A DNA stretch of 64,000 nt from Rhizobium nepotum 39/7 (GTDB taxonomy: Bacteria; Pseudomonadota; Alphaproteobacteria; Rhizobiales; Rhizobiaceae): NCBI RefSeq assembly GCF_000949865.1, contig NZ_JWJH01000012.1:255928-319927 (forward strand), read 5' to 3'. A model generated the notes under the pieces. The model was not told the origin of the DNA and did no database searches. It was given only the letters and a program-made list of their open reading frames with translations. This document shows positions 18,323-27,417 of this stretch, piece after piece; position 1 is the first letter of the stretch; every line of letters starts with the position of its first letter. The translations under genes and the position numbers were made by a program.

Positions 18323-18829
18323 ATGAGCAAAGCCCTGTTACAGTTTCTTGATACCGAGGAGGAAAACCGTCTGATGCGGTTTTTCCGCCGGCGGCTGCAG
18401 AACCGGGAAGACGCCGCGGATGCAATGCAGGAGACGTTGCTGCGGGCGCTGGAAGTGTCGCATGCGACGCTGATCGACAATCCGCAGGCCTATCTTTTCC
18501 AGATCGCCAAATCCGTCGCGCGCCTGACGGTTATTCGCCAGTCGCGCGAGCGGCCGCTATTTGCCCCTTACGAGGCGGGTTTCGCCGTGCCATGCGAGGA
18601 ACCCGGGCAGGAGCAGATCGTCACCGGACGGCAGCATCTGGTTTTGATGGCGCGCGCAATCGAGGCCCTGCCCAGGCGTTGCCAGCAGGTATTCGTGCTA
18701 AGCCGCCTGCATGGCCATTCCAATGGTGAGATCGCCGCCCGGCTCGGCATTTCCCGCAATATGGTGGAAAAGCACATCATCAAGGCGCTGCTGCACTGCC
18801 GTCAGCTTCGCGCGCAAATAAAAATGTAA
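18323..18829 (+). CDS. fecI: FecI-type ECF sigma factor
   Basis: 168 residues from the ATG at 18323 (a TTG sits one codon earlier). Sigma region 2 is at about residues 12-75 (NREDAADAMQETLLRALE), and region 4 at about 110-165 (RAIEALPRRCQQVFVLSRLHGHSNGEIAARLG), the usual two-domain ECF build. Partners follow: a FecR-like anti-sigma protein and a TonB receptor with a signalling domain, so this is a cell-surface signalling system for a siderophore. Its own promoter carries an IRO box, linking it to iron status. The symbol is by family; the exact ligand is unknown. Confidence 0.88.
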   Translation: MSKALLQFLDTEEENRLMRFFRRRLQNREDAADAMQETLLRALEVSHATLIDNPQAYLFQIAKSVARLTVIRQSRERPLFAPYEAGFAVPCEEPGQEQIVTGRQHLVLMARAIEALPRRCQQVFVLSRLHGHSNGEIAARLGISRNMVEKHIIKALLHCRQLRAQIKM

Positions 18830-18832
18830 CCC

Positions 18833-18864
18833 GACATCAGGTGCTCGCCTCCTTTCTCACTCTA
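18833..18864 (+). promoter_or_regulatory. putative FecI-dependent promoter of fecR
   Basis: Two blocks, GACATCAGG (18833-18841) and TCACTCTA (18857-18864), are repeated with identical spacing before the TonB receptor gene (19913-19944). That is 32 nt overall, with a 15-nt gap between blocks. The geometry suits -35 and -10 elements of an ECF sigma factor, and both downstream genes are the classic targets of one. Not a sigma70 promoter by sequence. Confidence 0.5.
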
Positions 18865-18923
18865 TAAGGGAAAAGGAATGTACATCCGCATCACCATCCA
18901 CAACGGAAACGGCAGATCAGGAC

Positions 18924-19892
18924 ATGAACGAGCGCCCGGACGGTCTGAACGATGACGGCTTGATCAACGACAGTCTGGCCGAAGAGGCCGCGCTGTGGGT
19001 CGCGCGCATGCAATCGAGGGACGCGACGGATGAGGAGCGCGACGCGTTCCAGACCTGGCTCCGGGCAGACGCCGCCCATGCCGCCGCCTATGAGGAGATG
19101 CACACGCTCTGGGGCGAGCTGGGCGATGTCGAGCTTGCGCCCGCCGAAGATAGAAAAAGGCACCTGTCCGGCCGTACTGTTCTGGCCGGCATTGCCGGTC
19201 TCTGTCTCATCGGCCTTGCGGCGCTATCTGTGGAACAAAGCGGATTGAAAGACCGCTGGCAGGCCGATTATTACACCGAAATCGGCGAGACGCGGATGCT
19301 GGTGCTGGAAGACGGTAGCCGCATCAGCCTGAACACCGACACGGCAATCACCGTCGACTATTCGCAAAAGGAACGCCGCATTGCCCTTCTTCGCGGCGAA
19401 GCCTATTTCGATGTCGCGAAAAATCCGCAGCGCCCTTTCGTCGTCAGGGGCGGATCGCTGATGGCGAAAGCGCTCGGCACCCACTATTCGGTCCGAACCG
19501 GCAATAGCGCGCTCTCGCAGGAGGTGCAGGTGGAGGAAGGTCGGGTGGAAGTGACGACGGATAGCGAAGTCGCCGTGCTCACCCCTGGGGAGACCGTCAT
19601 CCTTGGCGGTGATGGCAGGCTCGTGCGGGCGCGTAAGGACGTTGCCAACAATACGGCCTGGCGCGAAGGCAAGCTGGTCTTTTCTGGCCAGCCGCTGCGC
19701 GAGGTTCTCGATATTCTGGCACAATATCGCCGTGGCCGCATCGTCATCCTCGATGAAGCGGCGGCAAGGCAGCGTGTGTCCGGCATCTTTGACCTGAAGG
19801 ATACCGATCAGGCGCTTACCATTCTCGAAGAAAGCCTTCCCGTTTCGGTATCGCGGCTTTCGGGCATGCTGATTTTCGTCCGCTCGCGATAA
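18924..19892 (+). CDS. fecR: FecR-family anti-sigma/sigma regulator
   Basis: 322 residues. An N-terminal cytoplasmic part (DUF4880-like, residues 12-62, with AALWVARMQSRDATDEERDAF) binds the sigma factor. One transmembrane helix follows at about 80-100 (GRTVLAGIAGLCLIGLAALS), then a periplasmic FecR domain (EIGETRMLVLEDGSRISLNTDT) and a C-terminal secretin-like segment (about 250-320). The periplasmic part should contact the signalling domain of the TonB receptor encoded next and, on siderophore binding, activate FecI. It stands 94 nt after fecI with its own promoter-like motif between. Confidence 0.88.
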   Translation: MNERPDGLNDDGLINDSLAEEAALWVARMQSRDATDEERDAFQTWLRADAAHAAAYEEMHTLWGELGDVELAPAEDRKRHLSGRTVLAGIAGLCLIGLAALSVEQSGLKDRWQADYYTEIGETRMLVLEDGSRISLNTDTAITVDYSQKERRIALLRGEAYFDVAKNPQRPFVVRGGSLMAKALGTHYSVRTGNSALSQEVQVEEGRVEVTTDSEVAVLTPGETVILGGDGRLVRARKDVANNTAWREGKLVFSGQPLREVLDILAQYRRGRIVILDEAAARQRVSGIFDLKDTDQALTILEESLPVSVSRLSGMLIFVRSR

Positions 19893-19912
19893 AATAACTT
19901 TTTCGCGGGTCA

Positions 19913-19944
19913 GACGTCAGGAGGCGACCCACCTTTTCACTCTA
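19913..19944 (+). promoter_or_regulatory. putative FecI-dependent promoter of the TonB receptor
   Basis: GACGTCAGG (19913-19921) and TCACTCTA (19937-19944) repeat the two blocks found before fecR at the same spacing; the sequence between them is not conserved. The receptor start lies 63 nt downstream. Confidence 0.5.
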
Positions 19945-20007
19945 GGCAATCAGAACGCGCTGCGGCTTGCGCCAGGCGGCATGAGATCACGAGTGAGAGG
20001 GAATGAC

Positions 20008-22446
20008 ATGAATTTGGGCACGCAGGCACGCGGCTGGTTCTGGCTGACGACGACGGCAATTATCGGGGGCATCGTCGCGACAGGTCCGGGTGTCACGGCC
20101 GCGAGAGCCCAGACGCCGCTGGCTGCCGCAAGCGGTGCGCCCGCCATGGTCACTGTGTCAATTCCTGCCGGACCGCTGGAGAATGCCATCCTCTCCTTCG
20201 GCCGTCAGGCCAATCTGCGCATGGTCTATCCATCCGCCATCACCAGGGGGCGGAGCACGGCGGGCGTCAAGGGCACACTCAGCATATCGGCAGCCGTCAG
20301 CGGGCTTCTTGCCGGATCAGGGCTGAACTACACATTAGCTGGCGGCAACACGGTTCGTATTTTCGATCCAGCAGATCAGGCCGGTGAGAACGGCGGTTCC
20401 GGTTCCGCCGCCGCCGGCACCACCCTGCTCGCCCCCATCACCGTGCAGGGCAACGGAATCGAAGGTGTCAGCGGCATCGTCGAAACCAGGGGCTATGTCG
20501 GAAAATCCGGCCGAACCGCCACCAAAACGGATACGCCGATTGCCGAAACCGCCCAGTCGATCACCACGGTCAGCCGCAAGCAACTGGATGATCTGAAGCC
20601 GCAGAACCTCTCCGAAGCTCTCAACTACACGCCGGGTGCGCGCATCGGCCAATATGGCGCGGAACCGCGCTTCGACGCCTTCAAGGTCCGCGGCACCGAC
20701 CTCAGCACCACCGGCATCTTCCGCGATGGGCTTCGGCAGGTCAGCAGTCAGAACGGCAGCGCGCGGCTCGAACCCTACGGCGTGGAAGCCGTTTCCATCC
20801 TGCGCGGCCCGGCAGCGTCCATCTACGGCGCAAGCAGTTCCGGCGGCATCGTCGATATCGTCTCGAAGCGCCCGACCGAAGAGACGCTGCGCGAAGTGGA
20901 GCTACAATACGGTTCCTACGGCCGGGTGCAGGGCGCTTTCGATCTTTCCGGCTCGGTCAATGACGACAAGACCATGCTCTACCGTCTGACCGGCGTCGCG
21001 CGCGATGGCCGCAACGAAATCAGCGCCATCAAGGACGACCGGCTGTTCATCGCCCCCGCCTTCACCTTCCAGCCGGATGCTGGCACCAAACTCACGCTGC
21101 TTGGCGAATATATGGACAGCACCACCGGCGGCACTTGGGGCTACATCAACAAATATGGCGCCAGCGGCACCTCGGTCGGCGCGACGCCGGTTTATGGCGG
21201 CGATGCCCGCTTCAACGATTTCGAGCAAAAACAATGGCGTATCGGCTATGAGTTCGAGCATGCATTGGACGACAACCTCACCTTCTACAGCAAGGCGCGT
21301 TATTCGGCTCTTTCAGCTGATCAGCAATGGGTATTCGCCAATTATCCAGGCATCACGATCGAGGACAACGAGGGCATTTCCGCCGACAATTACCTGAAGG
21401 CCGAATTCGACACCGGCCCAGCCAGACACACACTGCTGACCGGCATCGATTTCAGCCATATGTCCTACACATCCAAACAGGGTAGCGGCACCAGTCCCTT
21501 CACCGACACCTTTACCTATGTGCCTGATGTTTCACTGGTGTTGACCCAGCGAATGAACACGATCGGCATCTATGCGCAGGACCAGATCGAAATCGATCGC
21601 TGGCGCCTGACGGCTGGCATCCGCCACGACTGGCTGGATACCGAATATCGCGCACAGGCGGTCGGCGGGGCAACGGCACCCAGCTACGACGGCGATGAAA
21701 CGAAAACCACCGGCCGCGCCAGCCTTGGCTACGTCTTTGATAGCGGCGTGATGCCCTATCTCAGCTACGGCACCTCTTTCGTCGCCAATCCGGGTGTCAT
21801 CATCACGACAGGAACGGTCACCGGCCAGGCGCAGCCGACGGTTGGAAAACAATATGAACTGGGCATCAAATACGCGCTGCCGCAATATAACGCTCTGCTG
21901 AGCGCCGCATTCTTCAATCTCGACCAGGACAACGCCACGGTCTACGAGACCTCGTCGGGCCTCAACTTACTGCGTCAGCTCGACCTGCGCTCGCGCGGGG
22001 TGGAACTTGAAGCTACCGCCTCGCTCGACAATGGCTGGAGCGTCATCGGCTCCTATTCCTACAATGACGTCGAGATCACCAAGCTGACGTCGGAAACCCT
22101 CGGCAAACAACTCAATTCCTCGCCCTATCACACCTTCTCGCTCTGGGCCGACTACGAGTTCCAGAGCGGCGCGCTGGAAGGCCTCGGCATCGGTGCTGGC
22201 CTGCGCTATGTGGGATCGAGCTTTGGCGACAACCAGCACACGCCCATTCTCGACAATGAAGCCCGCACATTCGTCGATGCATCGCTGCGCTATGATCTCG
22301 GTAAGGCGATACCCTCGCTCGAAGGCGTGAAGCTGCAGGTCAACGCCACCAACCTTCTGGACGAGGTCAAACAGGTCTGCACCACAGGCTTCTGCTACTA
22401 CGATGAAGGCCGCAAGATCGTCGGCAGCATCCGGTATCGCTTCTGA
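20008..22446 (+). CDS. TonB-dependent siderophore receptor with signalling (STN) domain
   Basis: 812 residues from the ATG at 20008 (GAGAGGGA upstream); an ATG nine codons earlier is less well placed. Order: signal peptide ending near ARAQT; STN domain at about residues 45-100 ([25 protein letters not shown]) for signalling to FecR; plug domain at about 170-290 ([37 protein letters not shown]); then a 22-strand barrel ending in RYRF with the C-terminal aromatic residue. It resembles FhuA/FpvA/FoxA-type ferric-siderophore receptors. No siderophore biosynthesis genes lie nearby, so it may take up a xenosiderophore. The stop overlaps the MFS start by one base. Confidence 0.93.
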   Translation: MNLGTQARGWFWLTTTAIIGGIVATGPGVTAARAQTPLAAASGAPAMVTVSIPAGPLENAILSFGRQANLRMVYPSAITRGRSTAGVKGTLSISAAVSGLLAGSGLNYTLAGGNTVRIFDPADQAGENGGSGSAAAGTTLLAPITVQGNGIEGVSGIVETRGYVGKSGRTATKTDTPIAETAQSITTVSRKQLDDLKPQNLSEALNYTPGARIGQYGAEPRFDAFKVRGTDLSTTGIFRDGLRQVSSQNGSARLEPYGVEAVSILRGPAASIYGASSSGGIVDIVSKRPTEETLREVELQYGSYGRVQGAFDLSGSVNDDKTMLYRLTGVARDGRNEISAIKDDRLFIAPAFTFQPDAGTKLTLLGEYMDSTTGGTWGYINKYGASGTSVGATPVYGGDARFNDFEQKQWRIGYEFEHALDDNLTFYSKARYSALSADQQWVFANYPGITIEDNEGISADNYLKAEFDTGPARHTLLTGIDFSHMSYTSKQGSGTSPFTDTFTYVPDVSLVLTQRMNTIGIYAQDQIEIDRWRLTAGIRHDWLDTEYRAQAVGGATAPSYDGDETKTTGRASLGYVFDSGVMPYLSYGTSFVANPGVIITTGTVTGQAQPTVGKQYELGIKYALPQYNALLSAAFFNLDQDNATVYETSSGLNLLRQLDLRSRGVELEATASLDNGWSVIGSYSYNDVEITKLTSETLGKQLNSSPYHTFSLWADYEFQSGALEGLGIGAGLRYVGSSFGDNQHTPILDNEARTFVDASLRYDLGKAIPSLEGVKLQVNATNLLDEVKQVCTTGFCYYDEGRKIVGSIRYRF

Positions 22447-23669
22447 TGCTGCAGCAAAATCCTGTCGAAACAAAGCCATCCCCGGCCGCCGTCTTCGTGG
22501 CGGTCGGCGGGCTGTATGTCGGTCAGAGCGTCATCGGCGGCCTGACCTTTCTCGGCCTGCCCGCCGTGCTCCGAACCGCCGGCCTGCCTCTGGACCAGAT
22601 CGGCCTTCTTTACCTGGTCGTTCTGCCCTGGGCGCTGAAATTCCTCTGGTCGCCCCATGTCGAGCGCTATCGCCTGCCACCCGTCGGCAAAAACCGGTCG
22701 CGAGTGATCGTCGGGGCGGGAATTGCCGCCTGCGCGTCCGGCCTTGCCGTCCTTGCCTTCACCGGCCCCTCGCCAGTCTCCATTGCAATCGCCATCCTTT
22801 CAGTGGTGGCGCTGGTGACGGCGACCGTCGATATTGCCTGCGACGGTTATGCGGTCGAAACGCTGGCGGCGGAACATCACGGTTGGGGCAATGCCGCCCA
22901 GGTCGGCGGTTCCTATCTGGGCTCGGCCATCGGCGCGGGCCTGTTTCTGGTGCTGGTGGAGCGTTCCGGCTGGATGAGCGCCACGCTCGTCATGGCGGGA
23001 CTGGTGATCCTGCTCGCGCTGCCATTCCTGTTCGGCCCGGCGGCAAAAACGGCCACGCAAACCCGCGATCACCTGCCATCAATCAAAAACGCGCTCAAGC
23101 GACGGGAAGTCCGCACCGGCCTTCTGGTCGCTGCCGTTTATGTGGCCGCGCAGAAATGGGGGCTGGCGATGCTTGGCCCGTTTCTGGTCGATTACGGTTT
23201 CGATCTTGCAACCATCGGCGCGCTCAACGGCGTCGGCAGCATGGTAATTGGTTTCGCTGGCGCCCTCGTCGGCGGCACCCTGGTTCGGCTCTACGGCGCT
23301 TCACGGATATTGCTCGTCGCAATCTTCGTGCAGACGGTGCTGTTGTGCATTTTCGCCTATTTCAGCGTTCACCGCGACATCTCTCAGTGGATCGTCATGG
23401 CGGTTGCGGTGGCAAGTTCGTCAGGCATCATGTCCATCGGCTTTGTCGCGCTTTATGCCTGCTTCATGGGTTGGTCGGATCCACGACAGGCCGGTGTCGA
23501 TTTCACCCTGTTCCAGTGCATGGACGGGATCGTCAGCATGGCGGGTGGATTGGGTGCCGGCGCGATCGCGGAAAAGTTCGGCTATCAGACATCCTTCACT
23601 GTCGCCGCCATCGTCTCCATGCTCGCCGCACCCGCCATATTCCTGTTGATGCGACGACAGCATTCTTAA
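22446..23669 (+). CDS. MFS siderophore transporter (RhtX/FptX-like)
   Basis: 407 residues and about 12 transmembrane helices. The N-terminal half ([36 protein letters not shown]) looks like the AmpG/RhtX/FptX group. RhtX and FptX are single-protein inner-membrane importers of rhizobactin 1021 and pyochelin. Its TGATG junction with the receptor gene indicates coupled translation, and the direct pairing with a TonB receptor explains why no Fe-siderophore ABC importer is present. An export role is the alternative, but family and linkage favour uptake. Confidence 0.8.
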   Translation: MLQQNPVETKPSPAAVFVAVGGLYVGQSVIGGLTFLGLPAVLRTAGLPLDQIGLLYLVVLPWALKFLWSPHVERYRLPPVGKNRSRVIVGAGIAACASGLAVLAFTGPSPVSIAIAILSVVALVTATVDIACDGYAVETLAAEHHGWGNAAQVGGSYLGSAIGAGLFLVLVERSGWMSATLVMAGLVILLALPFLFGPAAKTATQTRDHLPSIKNALKRREVRTGLLVAAVYVAAQKWGLAMLGPFLVDYGFDLATIGALNGVGSMVIGFAGALVGGTLVRLYGASRILLVAIFVQTVLLCIFAYFSVHRDISQWIVMAVAVASSSGIMSIGFVALYACFMGWSDPRQAGVDFTLFQCMDGIVSMAGGLGAGAIAEKFGYQTSFTVAAIVSMLAAPAIFLLMRRQHS

Positions 23670-23680
23670 ACCGGCCAGCT

Positions 23681-23705
23681 GGGCGCGGCGGTTTAAACCG
23701 CGCCC
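23681..23705. terminator. bidirectional terminator-like hairpin
   Basis: GGGCGCGG (23681-23688) pairs with CCGCGCCC (23698-23705) around a 9-nt loop, between the convergent MFS gene (ends 23669) and the phosphatase gene (ends 23726). No T-run follows on either strand. Confidence 0.5.
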
Positions 23706-23725
23706 GGAAAAACGAGCCCGATCGC

Positions 23726-25708
23726 CTATTCGACCACCACCGACAATCCCGAGCCGGTATAAATCGGCCGCACCTTCACATTGCCCGCGTCTATCGCCGC
23801 AAAGGTCCCGGTCAGGCCATTGGTGGTGATCACGTCAAACCGCGTGCCGGCGGACGGCGCGGCGCCATCGAAAACGAGCCGCAGAGTGGCGCCATCGAGC
23901 GCCGCATTGCCCTTGATGTGCAACGGGGTCGTTTGCGGGCCGAGCGCCAGCGTGCCGCCCGTCTGCGCATAGTCGCCGCCGATGACAACGTTGCTGTCGC
24001 CCTTCAGCGAAAGCGTACCGCCGGAGACCAGAATGCTACCGGTTCCAAGCGCGTCGGCAGAGGAAGCCACGAGTGTTCCCTCCTGCAGGACGGTGCCGCC
24101 GCTATAGCTGTTGGCGCCGGTGAGCGTGAGCGCGCCGCTACCCGATTTGACGAGACGCCCTGCCCCGGCAATATCGTTCGTCCAGCGGTCGGCCGCATTG
24201 AACCCGCCGGCAGCGGCATCCATCGTCACGTCGACATCGCCGTTAAACGCGCCGTAACCGGCAGCGGCGGCAACCAGATTGATCCGGCCCCAGCCATTGC
24301 TGTCGTCAAGTAACGGATAGCCCGCTTCGATGCCGGTGGAGAACAGGACGGCGCGCCGCTGCGCGGCATCGAGATAAGGCAGGCGCGTCTCCAGCAGGAC
24401 CTCGGCCCCCTTCGGCACCACCATCGGCGCATCGCCCGCGGTTTTGTCGCGGCTGAAGGAAATGGTCATCCGCCGGCGATAATCAGCCTTGTTGGTCGTC
24501 GCATCCGCAAAAGGGTCTACATCCGGTTTCGCGCTATGGGCAAAGTCGACCAGGGACTGTCCCGCAGGCAGGCGTTTTGCAAAATAGGCCTCCAATTCAT
24601 CATGCGCGGCCTTCTTGAGATCGGCGTTTTTCGGATCCTGCAGAATAGCGGCAGCTATGGCGGTAGCCGTGATGCGCCCGCCGATCACGTCGAATGGCGA
24701 ATGCATGCCGGCAACGATACGGCTTTCGCCGAGTTCGGAAGCGGCCGTCAGCAATTCGGAAAAACGCTCTGGTACGACATAGGCATACGTGATGGCGGCA
24801 AGATAGGCCGCATTGGTGTGACCGCTCGGAAAGCCGCCATCCTTGCCGCGTCCACGATTCTCGCGCGCATATTTGAGCGCGGGTACAACAACACCCGGAT
24901 CGGTTTCGTAAGTTTCAAACTTCCGGTCGCCGATGGTCTCGGTGCCGGTCTCTATCACCTCGCCCCTGGCGTTCATGCGCCATGGGCGCGGCGTGGAATA
25001 GAAATATTTCGCTGGCGACGTCGTGCCTTCCGGGCCACGCATTACCTTCATGAGGGCCACCACATCCTTCAGCTCGGAATCGGCCGCTCCAGCCTCGGTG
25101 CCCTTGTCTTCTTCCTTGCGCGTGATGACCTGGTTCGGATCGAAATCCGACAGGGTGTGATTGATCGTCGTCGTTGCGCCCGCGCCTTCGCGATACCATG
25201 CGGCAAGCGGCCCCATACCGTCGATCATGCTGTAACCCTGCGAGCGGCGGTCTTTCATATATGCGTTCAAGGCGGCGGCGGGGGTGCGGTTTTCACCGGT
25301 CACGGAAAGCACGTAACGCATGTTTTCCTGCCAGACATCGGGATTGACGATCTTCACATGGCTGAAATCACTCGGACCGTCACCATTGGCGCCGCCATCC
25401 ACCCATTTTTCATCGCCCAGCGTCCAGATGCGATTAAAACCGGAGAGAATCTCGATGACGGGATTGTCGCGGTCGTCATAGGCGCGGACGTCCTCGTCCC
25501 TGGCATTCTTGCCGGTCTGATTACGATAGGTATCGGAAAGCGGCAGTGGATATTTCGCAGCGGGTTCGGGCACCGTAATGGCATAACCCTGGCCTGCCGG
25601 TGCGGTGCGCTCGAATGCCTGCACGTTCGCGACAAGAACCAGCAATGCAACGGAGGCAAGCAAGGTCGACCGAGCGGACGGAAAAGACGACATCTTCAGT
25701 TTGGCCAT
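23726..25708 (-). CDS. PAP2-family acid phosphatase fused to autotransporter-type repeat region
   Basis: 660 residues from the ATG at 25708, with AGGA six bases upstream. Signal peptide to about residue 32 (VANVQAFE). The phosphatase core carries the three class A/PAP2 motifs: KYFYSTPRPW near 240, PSGHTNAAY near 300 and SRIVAGMHSPFDV near 345. After about residue 490 comes a Gly/Ala-rich beta-helical region with the autotransporter-associated repeat (GRLVKSGSGALTLTGANSY). No C-terminal beta-barrel is present, so export across the outer membrane would need another route. It could release phosphate from extracellular esters. Faces the MFS gene and lies downstream of a binding-protein gene. Confidence 0.8.
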   Translation of the reverse strand: MAKLKMSSFPSARSTLLASVALLVLVANVQAFERTAPAGQGYAITVPEPAAKYPLPLSDTYRNQTGKNARDEDVRAYDDRDNPVIEILSGFNRIWTLGDEKWVDGGANGDGPSDFSHVKIVNPDVWQENMRYVLSVTGENRTPAAALNAYMKDRRSQGYSMIDGMGPLAAWYREGAGATTTINHTLSDFDPNQVITRKEEDKGTEAGAADSELKDVVALMKVMRGPEGTTSPAKYFYSTPRPWRMNARGEVIETGTETIGDRKFETYETDPGVVVPALKYARENRGRGKDGGFPSGHTNAAYLAAITYAYVVPERFSELLTAASELGESRIVAGMHSPFDVIGGRITATAIAAAILQDPKNADLKKAAHDELEAYFAKRLPAGQSLVDFAHSAKPDVDPFADATTNKADYRRRMTISFSRDKTAGDAPMVVPKGAEVLLETRLPYLDAAQRRAVLFSTGIEAGYPLLDDSNGWGRINLVAAAAGYGAFNGDVDVTMDAAAGGFNAADRWTNDIAGAGRLVKSGSGALTLTGANSYSGGTVLQEGTLVASSADALGTGSILVSGGTLSLKGDSNVVIGGDYAQTGGTLALGPQTTPLHIKGNAALDGATLRLVFDGAAPSAGTRFDVITTNGLTGTFAAIDAGNVKVRPIYTGSGLSVVVE

Positions 25709-25872
25709 GACGAATCCTATGATTTTCAGCGAATGACGCGTGACGAGAGCGGGCGCGCGCAGCTTCCGGCGCGCCTCGCCGACAGCTTTATGCCGGGCGT
25801 ATTGCAGTTTTTTTTCGGTGTGCTGATTTAGACAGATCACATATGCCGGTACGGCTCGCGCGCTAGCGACGA

Positions 25873-25903
25873 GATCTGCCCGGAGCGTAATTCCGGGCAG
25901 ATC
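25873..25903 (-). terminator. terminator-like hairpin after the pectin binding-protein gene
   Basis: A 12-bp perfect stem, GATCTGCCCGGA (25873-25884) with its complement at 25892-25903, and a 7-nt loop. It lies 40 nt past the stop of the binding-protein gene and before the phosphatase gene on the same strand. It lacks a T-tract in the direction of transcription, so it may mainly protect the transcript end. Confidence 0.5.
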
Positions 25904-25942
25904 AAAAACTTGGTTATTTCGTAAGAACAGAACGATCGCTCA

Positions 25943-27229
25943 TTATTTCTTGACCGCGACGGCCTCGTTGATCTTGGCGACATCGTCTTCCAGGACCTTG
26001 TAGGTCTGGTCGAGCGTCAGTTCGCCGACGATGAGCTGGCTCATGCGCTGGACGATCTGCTGGTACATGGCCGTGCCGCCCTTGGCATGTTCGAACTCGC
26101 GGGCGGCCTGCGGCACATTCTTCTTGTTATCGAGGAAGACCTGCATCGCCGCCTTGGCGTTTTCGCTCTTCAGCTTGTATTGCGGATCGACGATTTCAGC
26201 GCCGGTCAGAACCACGTAATTTTCGGCGATTTCCCGCTGCACCTTTTCAGAGCCGAGGAATTCGACGAAATGAGCCACGTCTTCAGGATATTTGGTGCGC
26301 TTGAAACCGACAACTGCGGTGCCGCCCGGCATGGCGTAACATCCAGCATCGCCGCAGGGCGCATTGATCGCCGTCCATTCGAAACTGTCGCCGATCTTGT
26401 TCTGGAACGGATTGACCATCCAGTTGCCGGCCAGATAGGTCACGACGTTGCCGTTGACGAACTCGTCACCCATGTTCTTGTATTGCGAACCGCCTGCTGC
26501 TCCCCACATTTCCTTGGGGAAGCTGCCGTTCTGCGTCCATGAGAAAATATCGGCGATGTATTTTTTCGCCGCATCGTCGGGGAAGCTGAACTTGCCGTCC
26601 TTCACATAGGTCGAGCCATAAGCAAACGCGCCGCCGGAGAAGCGGTGGCCGGAACGGTCCATGGTGAAGGGGATCTGCACGCCGGTCGCCTTGGCGACGC
26701 GGGCCGACGCCTCGACGATTTCGCTGAATTTCGCGGTCGGGCCGGGCAAGGGTTCACCCGCCTGCTCGAACAGGGTCTTGTTGACGAAGGGCAGGTTGAG
26801 CGTCTGCGACGCCATATAGCCGTTGATCGACTGCGGATCGTTGACGCCGGGCAGGCGAAGCTGGGCAAGGCTGGAGCCGTGCAGTTTCGCAAAGCCATCC
26901 GCATCCTTCATGTAGGGGCGCATGTCGAGATAATAGGAGGCGAGCTGCCAGTCGGTGATCTTGGCGACATCCGGCCCCTCGCCCACCGCAAGCTGCACCG
27001 GCAGTTGCTTGGAAACGGCATCGTAACCTGAAGACACGAAGTTGATTTTTACACCCGGATTGGCCGCTTCGAACTCCTTGCTGAGTTCCGACATACGCTG
27101 CACATATCCCTGGTCGTCATCCGTAAAAAGGAACGTGATCGTTCTGGTATCGGCCTCTGCGACCGAAAGGCCTGCGATAGAGGCGAATACGAGGGCGCTG
27201 ACGCCCGAAAACAGTTTCACCATGCTCAT
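25943..27229 (-). CDS. sugar ABC importer binding protein (pectin-oligomer system)
   Basis: 428 residues with a Sec signal peptide (about 1-26, ending VAEAD). The mature chain has the family 1 sugar-binding pattern: ELSKEFEAANPGVKINFV, VGEGPDVAKITDW, and YLAGNWMVNPFQ. It should deliver an oligosaccharide to the MalF/MalG-type permeases at 33508-35564. It is transcribed away from that operon, sharing a 188-nt divergent region with a large inverted repeat. The ATG at 27229 has a GGATGAG-type site; an ATG two codons later is also possible. The ligand is inferred from linked GH105 and GH28 genes. Confidence 0.88.
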   Translation of the reverse strand: MSMVKLFSGVSALVFASIAGLSVAEADTRTITFLFTDDDQGYVQRMSELSKEFEAANPGVKINFVSSGYDAVSKQLPVQLAVGEGPDVAKITDWQLASYYLDMRPYMKDADGFAKLHGSSLAQLRLPGVNDPQSINGYMASQTLNLPFVNKTLFEQAGEPLPGPTAKFSEIVEASARVAKATGVQIPFTMDRSGHRFSGGAFAYGSTYVKDGKFSFPDDAAKKYIADIFSWTQNGSFPKEMWGAAGGSQYKNMGDEFVNGNVVTYLAGNWMVNPFQNKIGDSFEWTAINAPCGDAGCYAMPGGTAVVGFKRTKYPEDVAHFVEFLGSEKVQREIAENYVVLTGAEIVDPQYKLKSENAKAAMQVFLDNKKNVPQAAREFEHAKGGTAMYQQIVQRMSQLIVGELTLDQTYKVLEDDVAKINEAVAVKK

Positions 27230-27248
27230 CCTCCCAATGAAAAACTTT

Positions 27249-27291
27249 TCATAAATCGAACCGAAGCTCCTCTTCTTAATTCGATTTATGA
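27249..27291. promoter_or_regulatory. inverted repeat, operator candidate for the pectin operon
   Basis: TCATAAATCGAA (27249-27260) and its exact complement TTCGATTTATGA (27280-27291) are separated by 19 nt just upstream of the binding-protein start. A related copy with one inserted base, TTTCATAAAGATCGAAG, lies at about 27387-27403 directly before the 841-residue gene. The symmetric placement suits a regulator acting on both divergent units; the LacI protein at 35769 is the nearest candidate. Confidence 0.5.
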
Positions 27292-27417
27292 TGTTTTGCG
27301 ACTTGACAGAATAAACGTCAAGCTGTTTGTTTCGGCTAAATCACACAAATCGACGCAGGAAAGCGAAACAGGATTTGTGAAAATTATTTCATAAAGATCG
27401 AAGGGAGGCGATCCATT

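Noticed and set aside
22403-24313. 636-residue open frame overlapping the MFS gene and the phosphatase gene
   Set aside because: Arg/Gly-rich translation typical of an alternate frame in GC-rich DNA; two real genes with clear motifs occupy the same DNA.
24536-25831. 431-residue frame antisense to the PAP2 phosphatase
   Set aside because: The opposite strand has signal peptide and catalytic motifs; this frame has none.
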